Part shown: in pieces, positions 22,689 through 30,630 of the stretch | Position numbering within the stretch: position 1 is the first letter of the stretch | How the letters are laid out: the number at the start of each line of letters is the position of its first letter | Assembly (NCBI GenBank): GCA_031417395.1 | Contig: JANOVM010000036.1 | Location: 62,001-126,000, forward strand | Reading direction: 5' to 3' | DNA: 64,000 nucleotides | From: JADKIH01 sp031417395 | GTDB lineage: Bacteria > Bacteroidota > Bacteroidia > AKYH767-A > 2013-40CM-41-45 | Translations under genes and position numbers: made by a program | The notes under the pieces: model-generated | Seen by the model: the letters and a program-made list of their open reading frames with translations, nothing else | What the model was told of the DNA's origin: nothing | The model's database searches: none

Positions 22689-25340
22689 TTATTCCACAAC
22701 AAACTTACCGATATAATTGGTACGCTCATTTTTCATAGTGATAAAATACATTCCCGGTTTTAATCCTGAAATATTTAATCTAAAGTCTGAAGTGGTAACA
22801 ACAAAAGCAGGCATTACATTTTTGCCTGTTACATCGGTAACCCGGAATGTGTTTTTGCCTTTTACTTTATCCGTTAATGAAACATAAATTTCGTCGTGTG
22901 CAGGATTTGGATATAGTTTCAGTTGAAAATTATTTTCAGCAAGTTCATCGATGCCAATAAGATGTTTACAGGGAAAACTGTCTGATTCGAAGAAATGTTT
23001 AATACGCATAACCTGTTCACGATTGACAGCGAATGATGTTAATTGTCCATTTGGAAAATTTGGTTCCCGAGTATATACATAGGCATAGTCGATTGAACGT
23101 ATTCCATTTGCAGGAAGATTAAATGGTCCGGAGGAAACATTAGAGCGCCTGTCGGAAGGAGTGTTTGGACTACAGCCCGTACAAGGATGATATTCAGACC
23201 AGCCTGATGTATCATAAGGGTTTCCACTGTACATGTATTGAGTATAGTCTGTTGATGATGGATTATAACCGTTTCCTCCATAGGTCAACGGTACACTATC
23301 TTTCCAGATTCCATTCATTCGAAAATAAAATTGTTGTGCAGTATAAGGGTTCCCTACAACAGTAAAGTCATTATTGGATGAAATGAAATAATTCAACATG
23401 CAATTTTCACCCACTTCATCGGTTACCCCATTGTGATTATTATCGAGACCATCGTTTGGAACCGGTTCCGGTCCTTTTAGTAAAGCGAGATTAATCATAG
23501 GCGGGTGTAAACCATAGCCCCTGTCATCTTCATGAGGAAGTGGATTTAAAGAATCATCGTCATCGCCATTTAAAGCAAATGCTATATCAAGAGTTGTATC
23601 ACAGCCAACAAAATCATCTAAAGAAATTCCCAGATCAACATCTGTGTAAACACCAATATAGACATCATGATAATCCGTATCGCTTCTATTAATAAAATCA
23701 TAATGATAGAAGGTTGTATAATTAATAACAGTATCGGTGCCTGACAAAGCCGGGCAGTTGTAAGCATATGCCGATCCGTGAATTTCTACGCCTAGATTAT
23801 ATTGTGCATTGGTTTCAGAATGATTGGATCTATTATCATTAAAAACCCACCAAAGCATCTGGTCGCCTTTCATGTCCGGATAATCGCCGTCATAAGGATT
23901 GTAAACTCCATCCAGATTATGGTCTATAAAAGGAGCCAACTTTCGCGAATAATTACCGCTTCCATGGGCAGGCCAGTTTAAAATTATGGAAGGGATAGTA
24001 TAGCTTCCATTCGCTACAGATCCATCCTGAAATTTCGAAATGAATTCATTTACCGTATAGCGTTCAATTTTCCATAATCGGTCATACTGTTGAAATGCAC
24101 CCGGATTAATGGTAGCATCCGTTGTATCCAACGGTCCCGGCCAGAAGTCATTTCCGCTTTGCCTGTATGTTTGAGCAGCAAGGTGTAATTTTCCCTGCTG
24201 ATCTTTTCCGCCAATCCATAATCCTTCGGCAAAAATCGATGATTTGCCAGAGCCTTTCGGGACTTCGTAAAGAGGGTTTCCTGTTAAATCATAAAACATA
24301 CTTCCATTATTCCATACTCTTGCCTGAACCTGGTTAATATCCAGGTAAGGACATGTATCGGGTTGAAGAGCCGGAGAAATTCCATTTATGTTTAACTTAT
24401 AAATATCGGATGAGTTTTCTGCAAAGATCAGTTCTCCTAAACTATTGTAGTCAAACAAATCGACAGAGTCATTGGCAAGAGCTGCAGAATAGGGGCCTTG
24501 AATAGGGTAGGCATTGCTTAAAGAATTTTGAGAATTAAATTCAAGCAGGTATAAATCATTGAGATTAGAATAATTGGAAACGGCGAATGTCTTATTTGGA
24601 TCAGTAGCTCCTAAAAAATTAATTGGTTGTACAACGAGATTGTTGAACAAGCACGGATTGGATTGCATTCTTATTTTTTGAAAAACCGTATCCTTGATTT
24701 GATAATTGTATGAATAAATATTCTGGTTTTGATCGGAAGTTAATCTGTAAACAGGTGAAATATTCGGTGAAGTACCTTTCCATCCCGTGGAGGTTAGGAC
24801 ATTAATTCCTTTGCTGTCTGAAATGTATACACCAAAGGTGTTTTCAGCAAAACATAAAACTGTATCCGATTGCAAGGGCGAATTGGCTGTATTAAAAATT
24901 ACAAAAGAAGAACCATTAATCGAAACAGCACCTCTGTCTGTTGCCACCCAAAGTGTAGTATCGCTCACAAATAAATTTAAAATGTTATTCGAAGGAAGGG
25001 GAGTGTTTAGTGTATTATAGGTAGTCAGATTTAATCCGTCCGTTTTAAACAGACTATTATTAGTTCCTATCCATTTTATATTACCCTGAAAAGCAATAGA
25101 GCTTACATTATTGGATGGAAGTCCGTTGGTGTCATTATAATATTTCCACGATGTTCCATCGTATTCCGTTACTCCGTAATTTTTATACCCCGTCCAAATA
25201 TGATCATCCGGCGAAACACGAATTACCCTCTTTGTATTATTTGGATTAGGCATCAATCCGGGAGGATACGGAAGCGTAGTTATTTGAGCAAACAAATTAG
25301 TGCTTACAAGAAAGAGAAGGGAAAGTAGCGTTGTTTTCAT
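22689..25340 (-). CDS. Large secreted T9SS protein with N-terminal beta-propeller repeats
   Basis: I start it at ATG 25338-25340, where MKTTLLSLLFLVSTNLFAQ is a clean signal peptide. The open frame extends 11 codons further, but those are not signal-like. The ~883-aa product has propeller-type repeats at the start (DDHIWTGYKNYGVTEYDGTS, IKWIGTNNSLFKTDG, LWVATDRGAVSING), like two-component-regulator propellers. The central region is a Bacteroidota-specific segment with SSIFAEGLWIGGKDQQGKLH and NDFWPGPLDTTDATINPGAF, calcium-loop-like DHNLDGVYNPYDGDYPD and DNNHNGVTDE. The end is a type A sorting domain (LKLYPNPAHDEIYVSL...GMYFITMKNERTNYIGKFVV). It is a surface or secreted protein of unknown function. 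Confidence 0.85.
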   Translation of the reverse strand: MKTTLLSLLFLVSTNLFAQITTLPYPPGLMPNPNNTKRVIRVSPDDHIWTGYKNYGVTEYDGTSWKYYNDTNGLPSNNVSSIAFQGNIKWIGTNNSLFKTDGLNLTTYNTLNTPLPSNNILNLFVSDTTLWVATDRGAVSINGSSFVIFNTANSPLQSDTVLCFAENTFGVYISDSKGINVLTSTGWKGTSPNISPVYRLTSDQNQNIYSYNYQIKDTVFQKIRMQSNPCLFNNLVVQPINFLGATDPNKTFAVSNYSNLNDLYLLEFNSQNSLSNAYPIQGPYSAALANDSVDLFDYNSLGELIFAENSSDIYKLNINGISPALQPDTCPYLDINQVQARVWNNGSMFYDLTGNPLYEVPKGSGKSSIFAEGLWIGGKDQQGKLHLAAQTYRQSGNDFWPGPLDTTDATINPGAFQQYDRLWKIERYTVNEFISKFQDGSVANGSYTIPSIILNWPAHGSGNYSRKLAPFIDHNLDGVYNPYDGDYPDMKGDQMLWWVFNDNRSNHSETNAQYNLGVEIHGSAYAYNCPALSGTDTVINYTTFYHYDFINRSDTDYHDVYIGVYTDVDLGISLDDFVGCDTTLDIAFALNGDDDDSLNPLPHEDDRGYGLHPPMINLALLKGPEPVPNDGLDNNHNGVTDEVGENCMLNYFISSNNDFTVVGNPYTAQQFYFRMNGIWKDSVPLTYGGNGYNPSSTDYTQYMYSGNPYDTSGWSEYHPCTGCSPNTPSDRRSNVSSGPFNLPANGIRSIDYAYVYTREPNFPNGQLTSFAVNREQVMRIKHFFESDSFPCKHLIGIDELAENNFQLKLYPNPAHDEIYVSLTDKVKGKNTFRVTDVTGKNVMPAFVVTTSDFRLNISGLKPGMYFITMKNERTNYIGKFVVE

Positions 25341-25579
25341 ACGTTGAATTTTAATAAAGATAAGAGTTTCCAATTAATAAGCGGGAAAGTCTATAAATAA
25401 ATTGAAATTCACTATGAAATTTGTTTTAAAAGGTCACGTATTTGTAAACTCATCATCACCTTTGAATGTAAAATGAATTTTCGAAAAAAATTATTTTCAA
25501 ATATTTTTTGATAAATTGGAATTTATAAAATCATAAATTCGTTATAATTAATGTAGTTTTGGATTATTTCGGTTCATAA

Positions 25580-25637
25580 AACCTTATTACCTTAGTAAAA
25601 AGACATAATATCACCATAGATTACCTTATTACCTTAT
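25580..25637. repeat. Inverted copies of the AAGGTAAT motif
   Basis: 25580-25597 (AACCTTATTACCTTAGTA) is the exact reverse complement of 25992-26009. 25621-25637 (TTACCTTATTACCTTAT) is the exact reverse complement of 25791-25807 and 25952-25968. Together with the direct copies, a long-range fold is possible. Confidence 0.7.
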
Positions 25638-25749
25638 TTCCCATTTTATTCCTCTGTGATAATGCTTGATTAAGTCATCATTCTCTTCTTTAATTGTTTT
25701 TTTTTCTTGTTGTGTTCGGATTGATTAAAGTAAAATGAGTGCAATGGTC

Positions 25750-26060
25750 GTCGTATTCAATTTTAATAATTGGATACTTTTAATTTGGCAATAAGGTAAT
25801 AAGGTAAGTTTATTGGGATCTGATTTTTGTTGCTAAGGTAATAAGGTTTACAATCGCCATGAATTTAAGACTCAGTTCGTCGTAAATAATAAACTTTTTA
25901 AAATAAGGTTGTCGTATTCAATTTTTAAAATAGGATACTTTTAATTTGGCAATAAGGTAATAAGGTAAGTTTATTGGGATCTGATTTTTGTTACTAAGGT
26001 AATAAGGTTTACAATCGCCATGAATGTAAGACTCGGTTCGTCGTAAATAATAAACTTTTT
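25750..26060. repeat. Two-copy tandem repeat, period 161 bp
   Basis: 25750-25899 and 25911-26060 are near-identical 150-bp units, differing at only a few positions (for example GTTGCTAAGG versus GTTACTAAGG, and CATGAATTTAAG versus CATGAATGTAAG). Each unit carries two clusters of AAGGTAATAAGGT. No open frame runs through it. The 849 bp between the T9SS gene and sdhB contain no other gene. Confidence 0.85.
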
Positions 26061-26189
26061 TATATAAAAAAATATAGTTAAAATTAATATTTCAAATAAA
26101 TAATAGTTACATATATTAACTATTATTTATACTTGATAAAATTCACAAAAACCTACCGTTAAGAGTATAGCAATTGGATAGTTTATTAA

Positions 26190-26954
26190 CTAATTACCCT
26201 TCTCCGTCAACCCCGCCACCAAATACTCCCTGTTCAATCGTGCAATATGTGAAATCGAAATCTCTTTCGGACATTCAGCCTCACAAGCTCCCGTATTTGT
26301 GCAGGCTCCAAAGCCGGCTTCATCATGGGCTTTTACCATTTTAAGAACACGGGTATGTCGTTCAGGAGCTCCCTGTGGAAGTAAAGAGAATTGAGAAACT
26401 TTTGCTGATAAAAAAAGCATTGCAGAGGCATTTTTACAGGCAGCAACACAAGCACCGCAACCTATACAGGCAGCAGCATCGAAAGCTTCGTCAGCTTTTG
26501 CTTTTTCAATGGGAATACTATTTGCATCAACTGCATTACCGGTATTAACAGAAATATAACCACCTGCCTGAATGATCTTGTCAAAAGCACTGCGGTTTAC
26601 TACTAGGTCTTTAATTACAGGAAAAGCTGCAGCTCTCCAGGGTTCAATGGTTACTGTTTCTCCATTGGCGAAATGACGCATATGAAGCTGACACGTTGTT
26701 GTACCTTTAAGCATGCCGTGTGCGCGACCGTTAATATACATACTGCACATGCCGCAAATTCCTTCTCTGCAATCGTGATCAAAAGCCACAGGCTCTTTTC
26801 CTTCGCGTATTAATTTTTCATTCAATACATCAAGCATTTCCAGAAAAGACATGTGCGTACTCACGCCTTGCATGTCATAAAATTCAAAACGTCCGGCAGT
26901 AGAAGCATTCTTCTGGCGCCAGATTTTGAGTTTGAGGTTGATTGTTTCGGACAT
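26190..26954 (-). CDS. sdhB: Succinate dehydrogenase/fumarate reductase iron-sulfur subunit
   Basis: A 254-aa protein that carries electrons from the flavoprotein to the quinone site. The N-terminal plant-ferredoxin domain has the [2Fe-2S] ligands in DHDCREGICGMCSMYING, with a further Cys in TTCQLH. The C-terminal bacterial-ferredoxin domain has CIGCGACVAACKNA for the [4Fe-4S] centre, and FGACTNTGACEAECPKEIS completes the [3Fe-4S] and remaining ligands. The spacing is that of the non-classical, Bacteroidota/epsilon-proteobacterial type enzyme. It is third in the operon sdhC-sdhA-sdhB, 17 bp after sdhA. The enzyme works in the TCA cycle and respiratory chain at the inner membrane. Confidence 0.97.
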   Translation of the reverse strand: MSETINLKLKIWRQKNASTAGRFEFYDMQGVSTHMSFLEMLDVLNEKLIREGKEPVAFDHDCREGICGMCSMYINGRAHGMLKGTTTCQLHMRHFANGETVTIEPWRAAAFPVIKDLVVNRSAFDKIIQAGGYISVNTGNAVDANSIPIEKAKADEAFDAAACIGCGACVAACKNASAMLFLSAKVSQFSLLPQGAPERHTRVLKMVKAHDEAGFGACTNTGACEAECPKEISISHIARLNREYLVAGLTEKGN

Positions 26955-26971
26955 TTTTTTTAATTCTCAAA

Positions 26972-28891
26972 TTATTTATACGATCGCTGCGTCGGATGCA
27001 CAACATCAAACTGCAGTGGTTCTTTATTTAATTGTGCCGGCTGATCTTCGCCGTTAAATTCCCACGCTGCAACGAAGCTGAAGTTATCGTCGTCGCGTTT
27101 GGCTTCGCCGTCTTCTGTTTGTGATTCTTCACGGAAATGTCCGCCGCACGATTCACGACGCATAAGTGCATCGGTAATCATTAGCTCACCCAGTTCAATG
27201 AAATCTGCAACGCGACCGGCTTTATCTAATTCGGGATTAAATTCATTTGTATCACCCGGAATCTTAACATCACTCCAGAATTCTTTTTTAAGATCCTTTA
27301 CCATCTGAAGCGCTTTTGTAAGGCCGGCTTCATTTCTTGCCATGCCGCAATAATCCCAAATAATTCTTCCGAGTTTTTTATGCAGCTCTTCAACAGATTG
27401 TTTACCGTTGATGGTTTTTAATTTATTGATTCTGTCGGTTGCATTTTTTTCTGCTTCTTCGAATGCAGGATGTGTGGTCGGAATAGCAGGTACACGTATT
27501 TCATCTGCTAAATAATCCCCTATAGTATACGGTATAACGAAATATCCATCTGCAAGTCCTTGCATAAGCGCTGAAGCACCCAGACGGTTGGCGCCATGAT
27601 CGCTGAAGTTACATTCTCCTAAAGCATACAATCCGGGAATCGTAGTCATCAGGTTGTAATCTACCCACAACCCACCCATGGTATAATGTACTGCAGGATA
27701 AATACGCATTGGCGTTTTGTAAGGATCATCGCCTGTAATTTTAGCATACATTTCAAAAAGGTTTCCGTAACGCTCGCTTATTACATGTCGGCCGAGACGG
27801 TTTATACTATCGCGAAAGTCGAGATAAACAGCAAGTCCGGAAGGACCAACTCCACGACCTTCATCACACGCTTGCTTAGCAGCGCGGGAAGCAACATCGC
27901 GCGGAACAAGGTTTCCAAAAGCAGGATATCTTCTTTCTAAATAATAATCGCGTTCTTCATCGGGAATATCTTCGGGTTTTCTTTTATCACCGATTTCTTT
28001 AGGAACCCATACTCTTCCATCGTTACGTAAACTTTCACTCATGAGCGTAAGCTTCGATTGATAATCTCCTGAAACAGGAATACAAGTAGGGTGTATTTGT
28101 GTGAAGCAGGGATTACCGAAAAAAGCGCCTTGCTTATATGCTTTCCAGATTGCAGTTGTATTAGAACCCATGGCATTGGTGGAAAGGTAAAACACATTTC
28201 CGTAACCGCCGGTTGCAAGAATAACTGCATGACCAAAATGGCGCTCCATCTTTCCTGTAACAAGATCACGTACAATAAGGCCGCGTGCTTTGCCATCGAT
28301 TTTTACGAGGTCAACCATTTCATGACGGTTGTACATTTTTAAATTTCCTTTAGCAACTTGGCGTGATAAAGCACTGTAAGCTCCAAGTAGCAATTGTTGT
28401 CCGGTTTGTCCGCGTGCGTAAAATGTTCGTGATACCTGCACACCGCCGAATGAACGGTTGTCCAGAAGTCCACCGTATTCGCGTGCAAAAGTAACCCCTT
28501 GTGCTACACACTGATCAATGATCGATGTACTTATTTCAGCAAGTCGGTAAACATTGGCTTCACGTGAACGATAATCGCCGCCTTTAACGGTATCGTAAAA
28601 AAGTCTGTAAACACTATCGCCATCGTTTGAATAATTCTTTGCTGCATTGATTCCTCCCTGAGCTGCAATACTGTGCGCTCTGCGTGGACTATCCTGAAAA
28701 CAAAAGCATTTTACGGAATAGCCAAGTTCTGCAAGACTTGCTGCTGCAGATCCTCCGGCAAGACCTGAACCTACAACAAGGATTTCAATTTTCCTTTTGT
28801 TTGCAGGGTTAACCAGTTTAACAGTCGATTTATACTTACTCCACTTCGTTTCAAGATCGCCTTCGGGAATATTGGAATTCAATTTATTCAT
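26972..28891 (-). CDS. sdhA: Succinate dehydrogenase/fumarate reductase flavoprotein subunit
   Basis: A 639-aa protein that oxidises succinate to fumarate. The FAD-binding Rossmann start is ILVVGSGLAGGSAAASLAEL. The histidine that carries covalent FAD lies in RRAHSIAAQGGINAAKNYSN. Active-site segments include NPCFTQIHPTCIPVSG, VPRDVASRAAKQACDEGRG, YPAVHYTMGGLWVDYNL (substrate His) and ALGECNFSDHGANRLGASAL. The C-terminal ends SFVAAWEFNGEDQPAQLNKE. It lies 33 bp after sdhC and 17 bp before sdhB. Confidence 0.97.
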   Translation of the reverse strand: MNKLNSNIPEGDLETKWSKYKSTVKLVNPANKRKIEILVVGSGLAGGSAAASLAELGYSVKCFCFQDSPRRAHSIAAQGGINAAKNYSNDGDSVYRLFYDTVKGGDYRSREANVYRLAEISTSIIDQCVAQGVTFAREYGGLLDNRSFGGVQVSRTFYARGQTGQQLLLGAYSALSRQVAKGNLKMYNRHEMVDLVKIDGKARGLIVRDLVTGKMERHFGHAVILATGGYGNVFYLSTNAMGSNTTAIWKAYKQGAFFGNPCFTQIHPTCIPVSGDYQSKLTLMSESLRNDGRVWVPKEIGDKRKPEDIPDEERDYYLERRYPAFGNLVPRDVASRAAKQACDEGRGVGPSGLAVYLDFRDSINRLGRHVISERYGNLFEMYAKITGDDPYKTPMRIYPAVHYTMGGLWVDYNLMTTIPGLYALGECNFSDHGANRLGASALMQGLADGYFVIPYTIGDYLADEIRVPAIPTTHPAFEEAEKNATDRINKLKTINGKQSVEELHKKLGRIIWDYCGMARNEAGLTKALQMVKDLKKEFWSDVKIPGDTNEFNPELDKAGRVADFIELGELMITDALMRRESCGGHFREESQTEDGEAKRDDDNFSFVAAWEFNGEDQPAQLNKEPLQFDVVHPTQRSYK

Positions 28892-28924
28892 AGGATTTAT
28901 TTATCGATGGAAAGATCTTATATA

Positions 28925-29608
28925 TTAATGTTGAAGGATGTTGGTTGCAACACCAAAAAAATCAAAGTAAAACATGATAGGAAATGAAGCAAAGCCAACC
29001 ATGAAAATTAGTGAAAGAACTGTTCCCATAGCTTTGATCGAACTTCTGTACTTCATATTGTTTACTCCAAGTGTCTGTAGAGCCGATTGAAAGCCGTGAT
29101 TGAGGTGGGCACCCAGTAATACCATTGATACTAAATAAAATGCAGCATACCAATTTGATTGAAACGCTGTAGCGACATCCTGTGCCATCGTTGTCTCCGG
29201 TGCACCAAACCTGTGCGGGAAAAAGAACGTACGCAGGTGAATAACAAGAAAGACTAGAATAATAGTGCCTGTGAGGCCCATATTCCTGGAAAACCAGCTG
29301 CTGTTTTGTCCTTGGTGGCTCATTGAATAATTTATGGGTCTTGCTTTTCTATTACTTAGAGTAAGGAAAAGAGCATCAATAATATGAATGATAATGCCTG
29401 CAAAAAGTACATATTCAATGGTTCGGATAATTAAATTATTTACAAGAAAATCTCCGTAACTGATAAAGGATTCTCCACCATCCATTTTATACAGCAAAAG
29501 ATTTCCGTATAAATGCTCGAGAAGAAAAACGACTAGAAAAAGGCCTGTTAAAGCCATCACCAATTTACGCCCAACAGTGGTGTAAAACATTTTGAAAGCA
29601 GCAATCAT
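28925..29608 (-). CDS. sdhC: Succinate dehydrogenase cytochrome b subunit (b558 type)
   Basis: A 227-aa membrane anchor with five hydrophobic helices, the single-subunit di-haem type (B-type SQR) used by Bacteroidota. It begins with VGRKLVMALTGLFLVVFLLE and continues with NLIIRTIEYVLFAGIIIHII, then GTIILVFLVIHLRTFF and AAFYLVSMVLLGAHLNHGFQ. It ends with ALSLIFMVGFASFPIMF-like sequence. Histidines in or near helices (LEHLYG, IIHIID, VIHLRT, AHLNHG) are the expected haem ligands. It is the first gene of sdhCAB, with a good phylum-type promoter 21-51 bp upstream. Confidence 0.95.
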   Translation of the reverse strand: MIAAFKMFYTTVGRKLVMALTGLFLVVFLLEHLYGNLLLYKMDGGESFISYGDFLVNNLIIRTIEYVLFAGIIIHIIDALFLTLSNRKARPINYSMSHQGQNSSWFSRNMGLTGTIILVFLVIHLRTFFFPHRFGAPETTMAQDVATAFQSNWYAAFYLVSMVLLGAHLNHGFQSALQTLGVNNMKYRSSIKAMGTVLSLIFMVGFASFPIMFYFDFFGVATNILQH

Positions 29609-29628
29609 ATTTGATAGGAATTACGGCA

Positions 29629-29659
29629 CAAATGTAGCGGGTAAAGTAGTAAGTACAAA
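29629..29659 (-). promoter_or_regulatory. Bacteroidota-type promoter of sdhCAB
   Basis: On the minus strand, TTTG (29656-29659) is followed after 19 bp by TACATTTG (29629-29636). This matches the phylum's -33 TTTG and -7 TAnnTTTG elements at the accepted spacing. The ATG of sdhC is about 20 bp downstream of the -7 box, giving a very short leader. Confidence 0.65.
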
Positions 29660-29681
29660 GTACAAAGTATTAAGTACAAGG
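29641..29681. repeat. AAGTAC-rich dispersed intergenic repeat
   Basis: The stretch AAGTACAAAGTACAAAGTAT followed by TAAGTAC lies upstream of sdhC. It is related to the TAGTACTTAG arrays at 35230, 42286 and 46503. It overlaps the -33 element of the promoter. Confidence 0.5.
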
Positions 29682-29866
29682 ATTATTATTCAAGCAGATT
29701 AAAAGTATTTCAGGGCTATAATAAAAGGCGTTTTTTCCCAACTATTTTACAATGAATAAGATATGAAACACACTATTCATTTCAGCCCCGACTTTATTCG
29801 ATTTATTACCTAAAGATGTAATTAACCTCTGATAAATTAACAGCTATACTACTAATGCCCGGGGTA

Positions 29867-29924
29867 TTGCCACAGCACTTTTTTAAAATAATATTAAGAA
29901 TAGAGAAAAAAAGTGTTGTGGCAA
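29867..29924. repeat. Palindrome truncating the toxin gene
   Basis: TTGCCACAGCACTTTTTT (29867-29884) pairs with AAAAAAGTGTTGTGGCAA (29907-29924) with one mismatch, across a 22-nt AT-rich loop. The toxin-like sequence breaks off just as the outer arm begins, which fits a small palindromic (MITE-like) insertion. It might also serve as a terminator. Confidence 0.6.
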
Positions 29925-29990
29925 CACTAGTGTTTTGTGTAGGCCTATAGCAGATTCAAGGGACCAAATTACCTCAATTTTATTTCTCAT
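29883..29990 (-). pseudogene. RelE/ParE-like toxin, truncated after about 20 residues
   Basis: ATG at 29988-29990 overlaps the end of the antitoxin gene (stop 29980-29982), the usual coupling of antitoxin-toxin pairs. The product starts MRNKIEVIWSLESAIGL, the typical first strand and helix of RelE/ParE toxins (xEVIWSxEAxxDL). After HKTLVL it runs into the palindrome, reading LPQHFFSLFLILF before a stop. The catalytic C-terminal strands are lost, so the toxin is inactive. Confidence 0.6.
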
Positions 29991-30204
29991 ACCGTTGCCA
30001 GAATTCTTTACTGGTCAAAGTATTTCCCTTTTTATGATTGCGTATTCCTCGTTCAATCGATTTTTTTTGTTTTGAAGAAAGTTCAGAATACCAATCGCCT
30101 GATTCAACAGAATCTTTTATGGAAGCAATTGACTTTAATAGCTTCTTATCCTTTAATTGGGTCAGCCAGGAAATTAACTCGTGTTTTAGCTGTTGAGATG
30201 TCAT
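29980..30204 (-). CDS. Addiction-module antitoxin-like protein
   Basis: A 74-aa protein, MTSQQLKHELISWLTQLKDK then KSIASIKDSVESGDWYSELS and SKQKKSIERGIRNHKKGNTL, ending TSKEFWQRYEK. This matches the small helical 'addiction module component' antitoxins of Bacteroidota (...W.ELS..qk.sIe.Gl.....G...s.eev...). In that family a RelE/ParE toxin gene follows with an overlap, as here. The toxin is truncated, so this is a surviving antitoxin. It may still act in trans against related toxins or persist as residue. Confidence 0.72.
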   Translation of the reverse strand: MTSQQLKHELISWLTQLKDKKLLKSIASIKDSVESGDWYSELSSKQKKSIERGIRNHKKGNTLTSKEFWQRYEK

Positions 30205-30206
30205 AG

Positions 30207-30371
30207 TCCAAAGATAATAAATTTGAAATTAATTATGAAAGAATCTTCGGAGCGAAAGGCAAACGTATAACGATTAGGTTTTGGGATTTCATTTTCAGGC
30301 CAGGAAAGATTGTACAATACAAATCCGTTGGGCGCGTGAGAATTGATACTCTGCCCTTGGGCTCCTTATAG
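30207..30371 (+). pseudogene. Possible coding remnant of unknown origin
   Basis: A 54-codon frame with no start codon opens right after TAG 30204-30206. It reads ERIFGAKGKRITIRFWDFIF and RPGKIVQYKSVGRVRIDTLP before a stop at 30369-30371. The balanced composition looks like protein, but I recognise no family, and chance cannot be excluded at this length. Confidence 0.25.
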
Positions 30372-30573
30372 TAAAGAGACCAGCATATTTTATTGACTGC
30401 AAACAAGCAGTAACTATGAAGAAAAAGGCTTGCGCCTTATGTTCGTATGGTTTTCCCTCTCACCCTGCCATACATATCATCATTGTAAGCAATAACAATG
30501 ATGTTTTTTTAAATAGTCAAAGGTTGTTTTTCCTATACAGCACGACAACAGCATATATGTCGGTTCTTTTATT

Positions 30574-30609
30574 AAAAAAAAACCCCCTTGTAATTAAAAA
30601 CAAGAGGGC
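30574..30609 (-). terminator. Terminator of nrdA
   Basis: On the minus strand CCCTCTTG (30601-30608) pairs with CAAGGGGG (30583-30590) across a 10-nt loop, with one G-T pair, followed by nine T. It lies about 22 bp past the nrdA stop. Confidence 0.8.
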
Positions 30610-30630
30610 TATTATTATCAAAAACAAATA

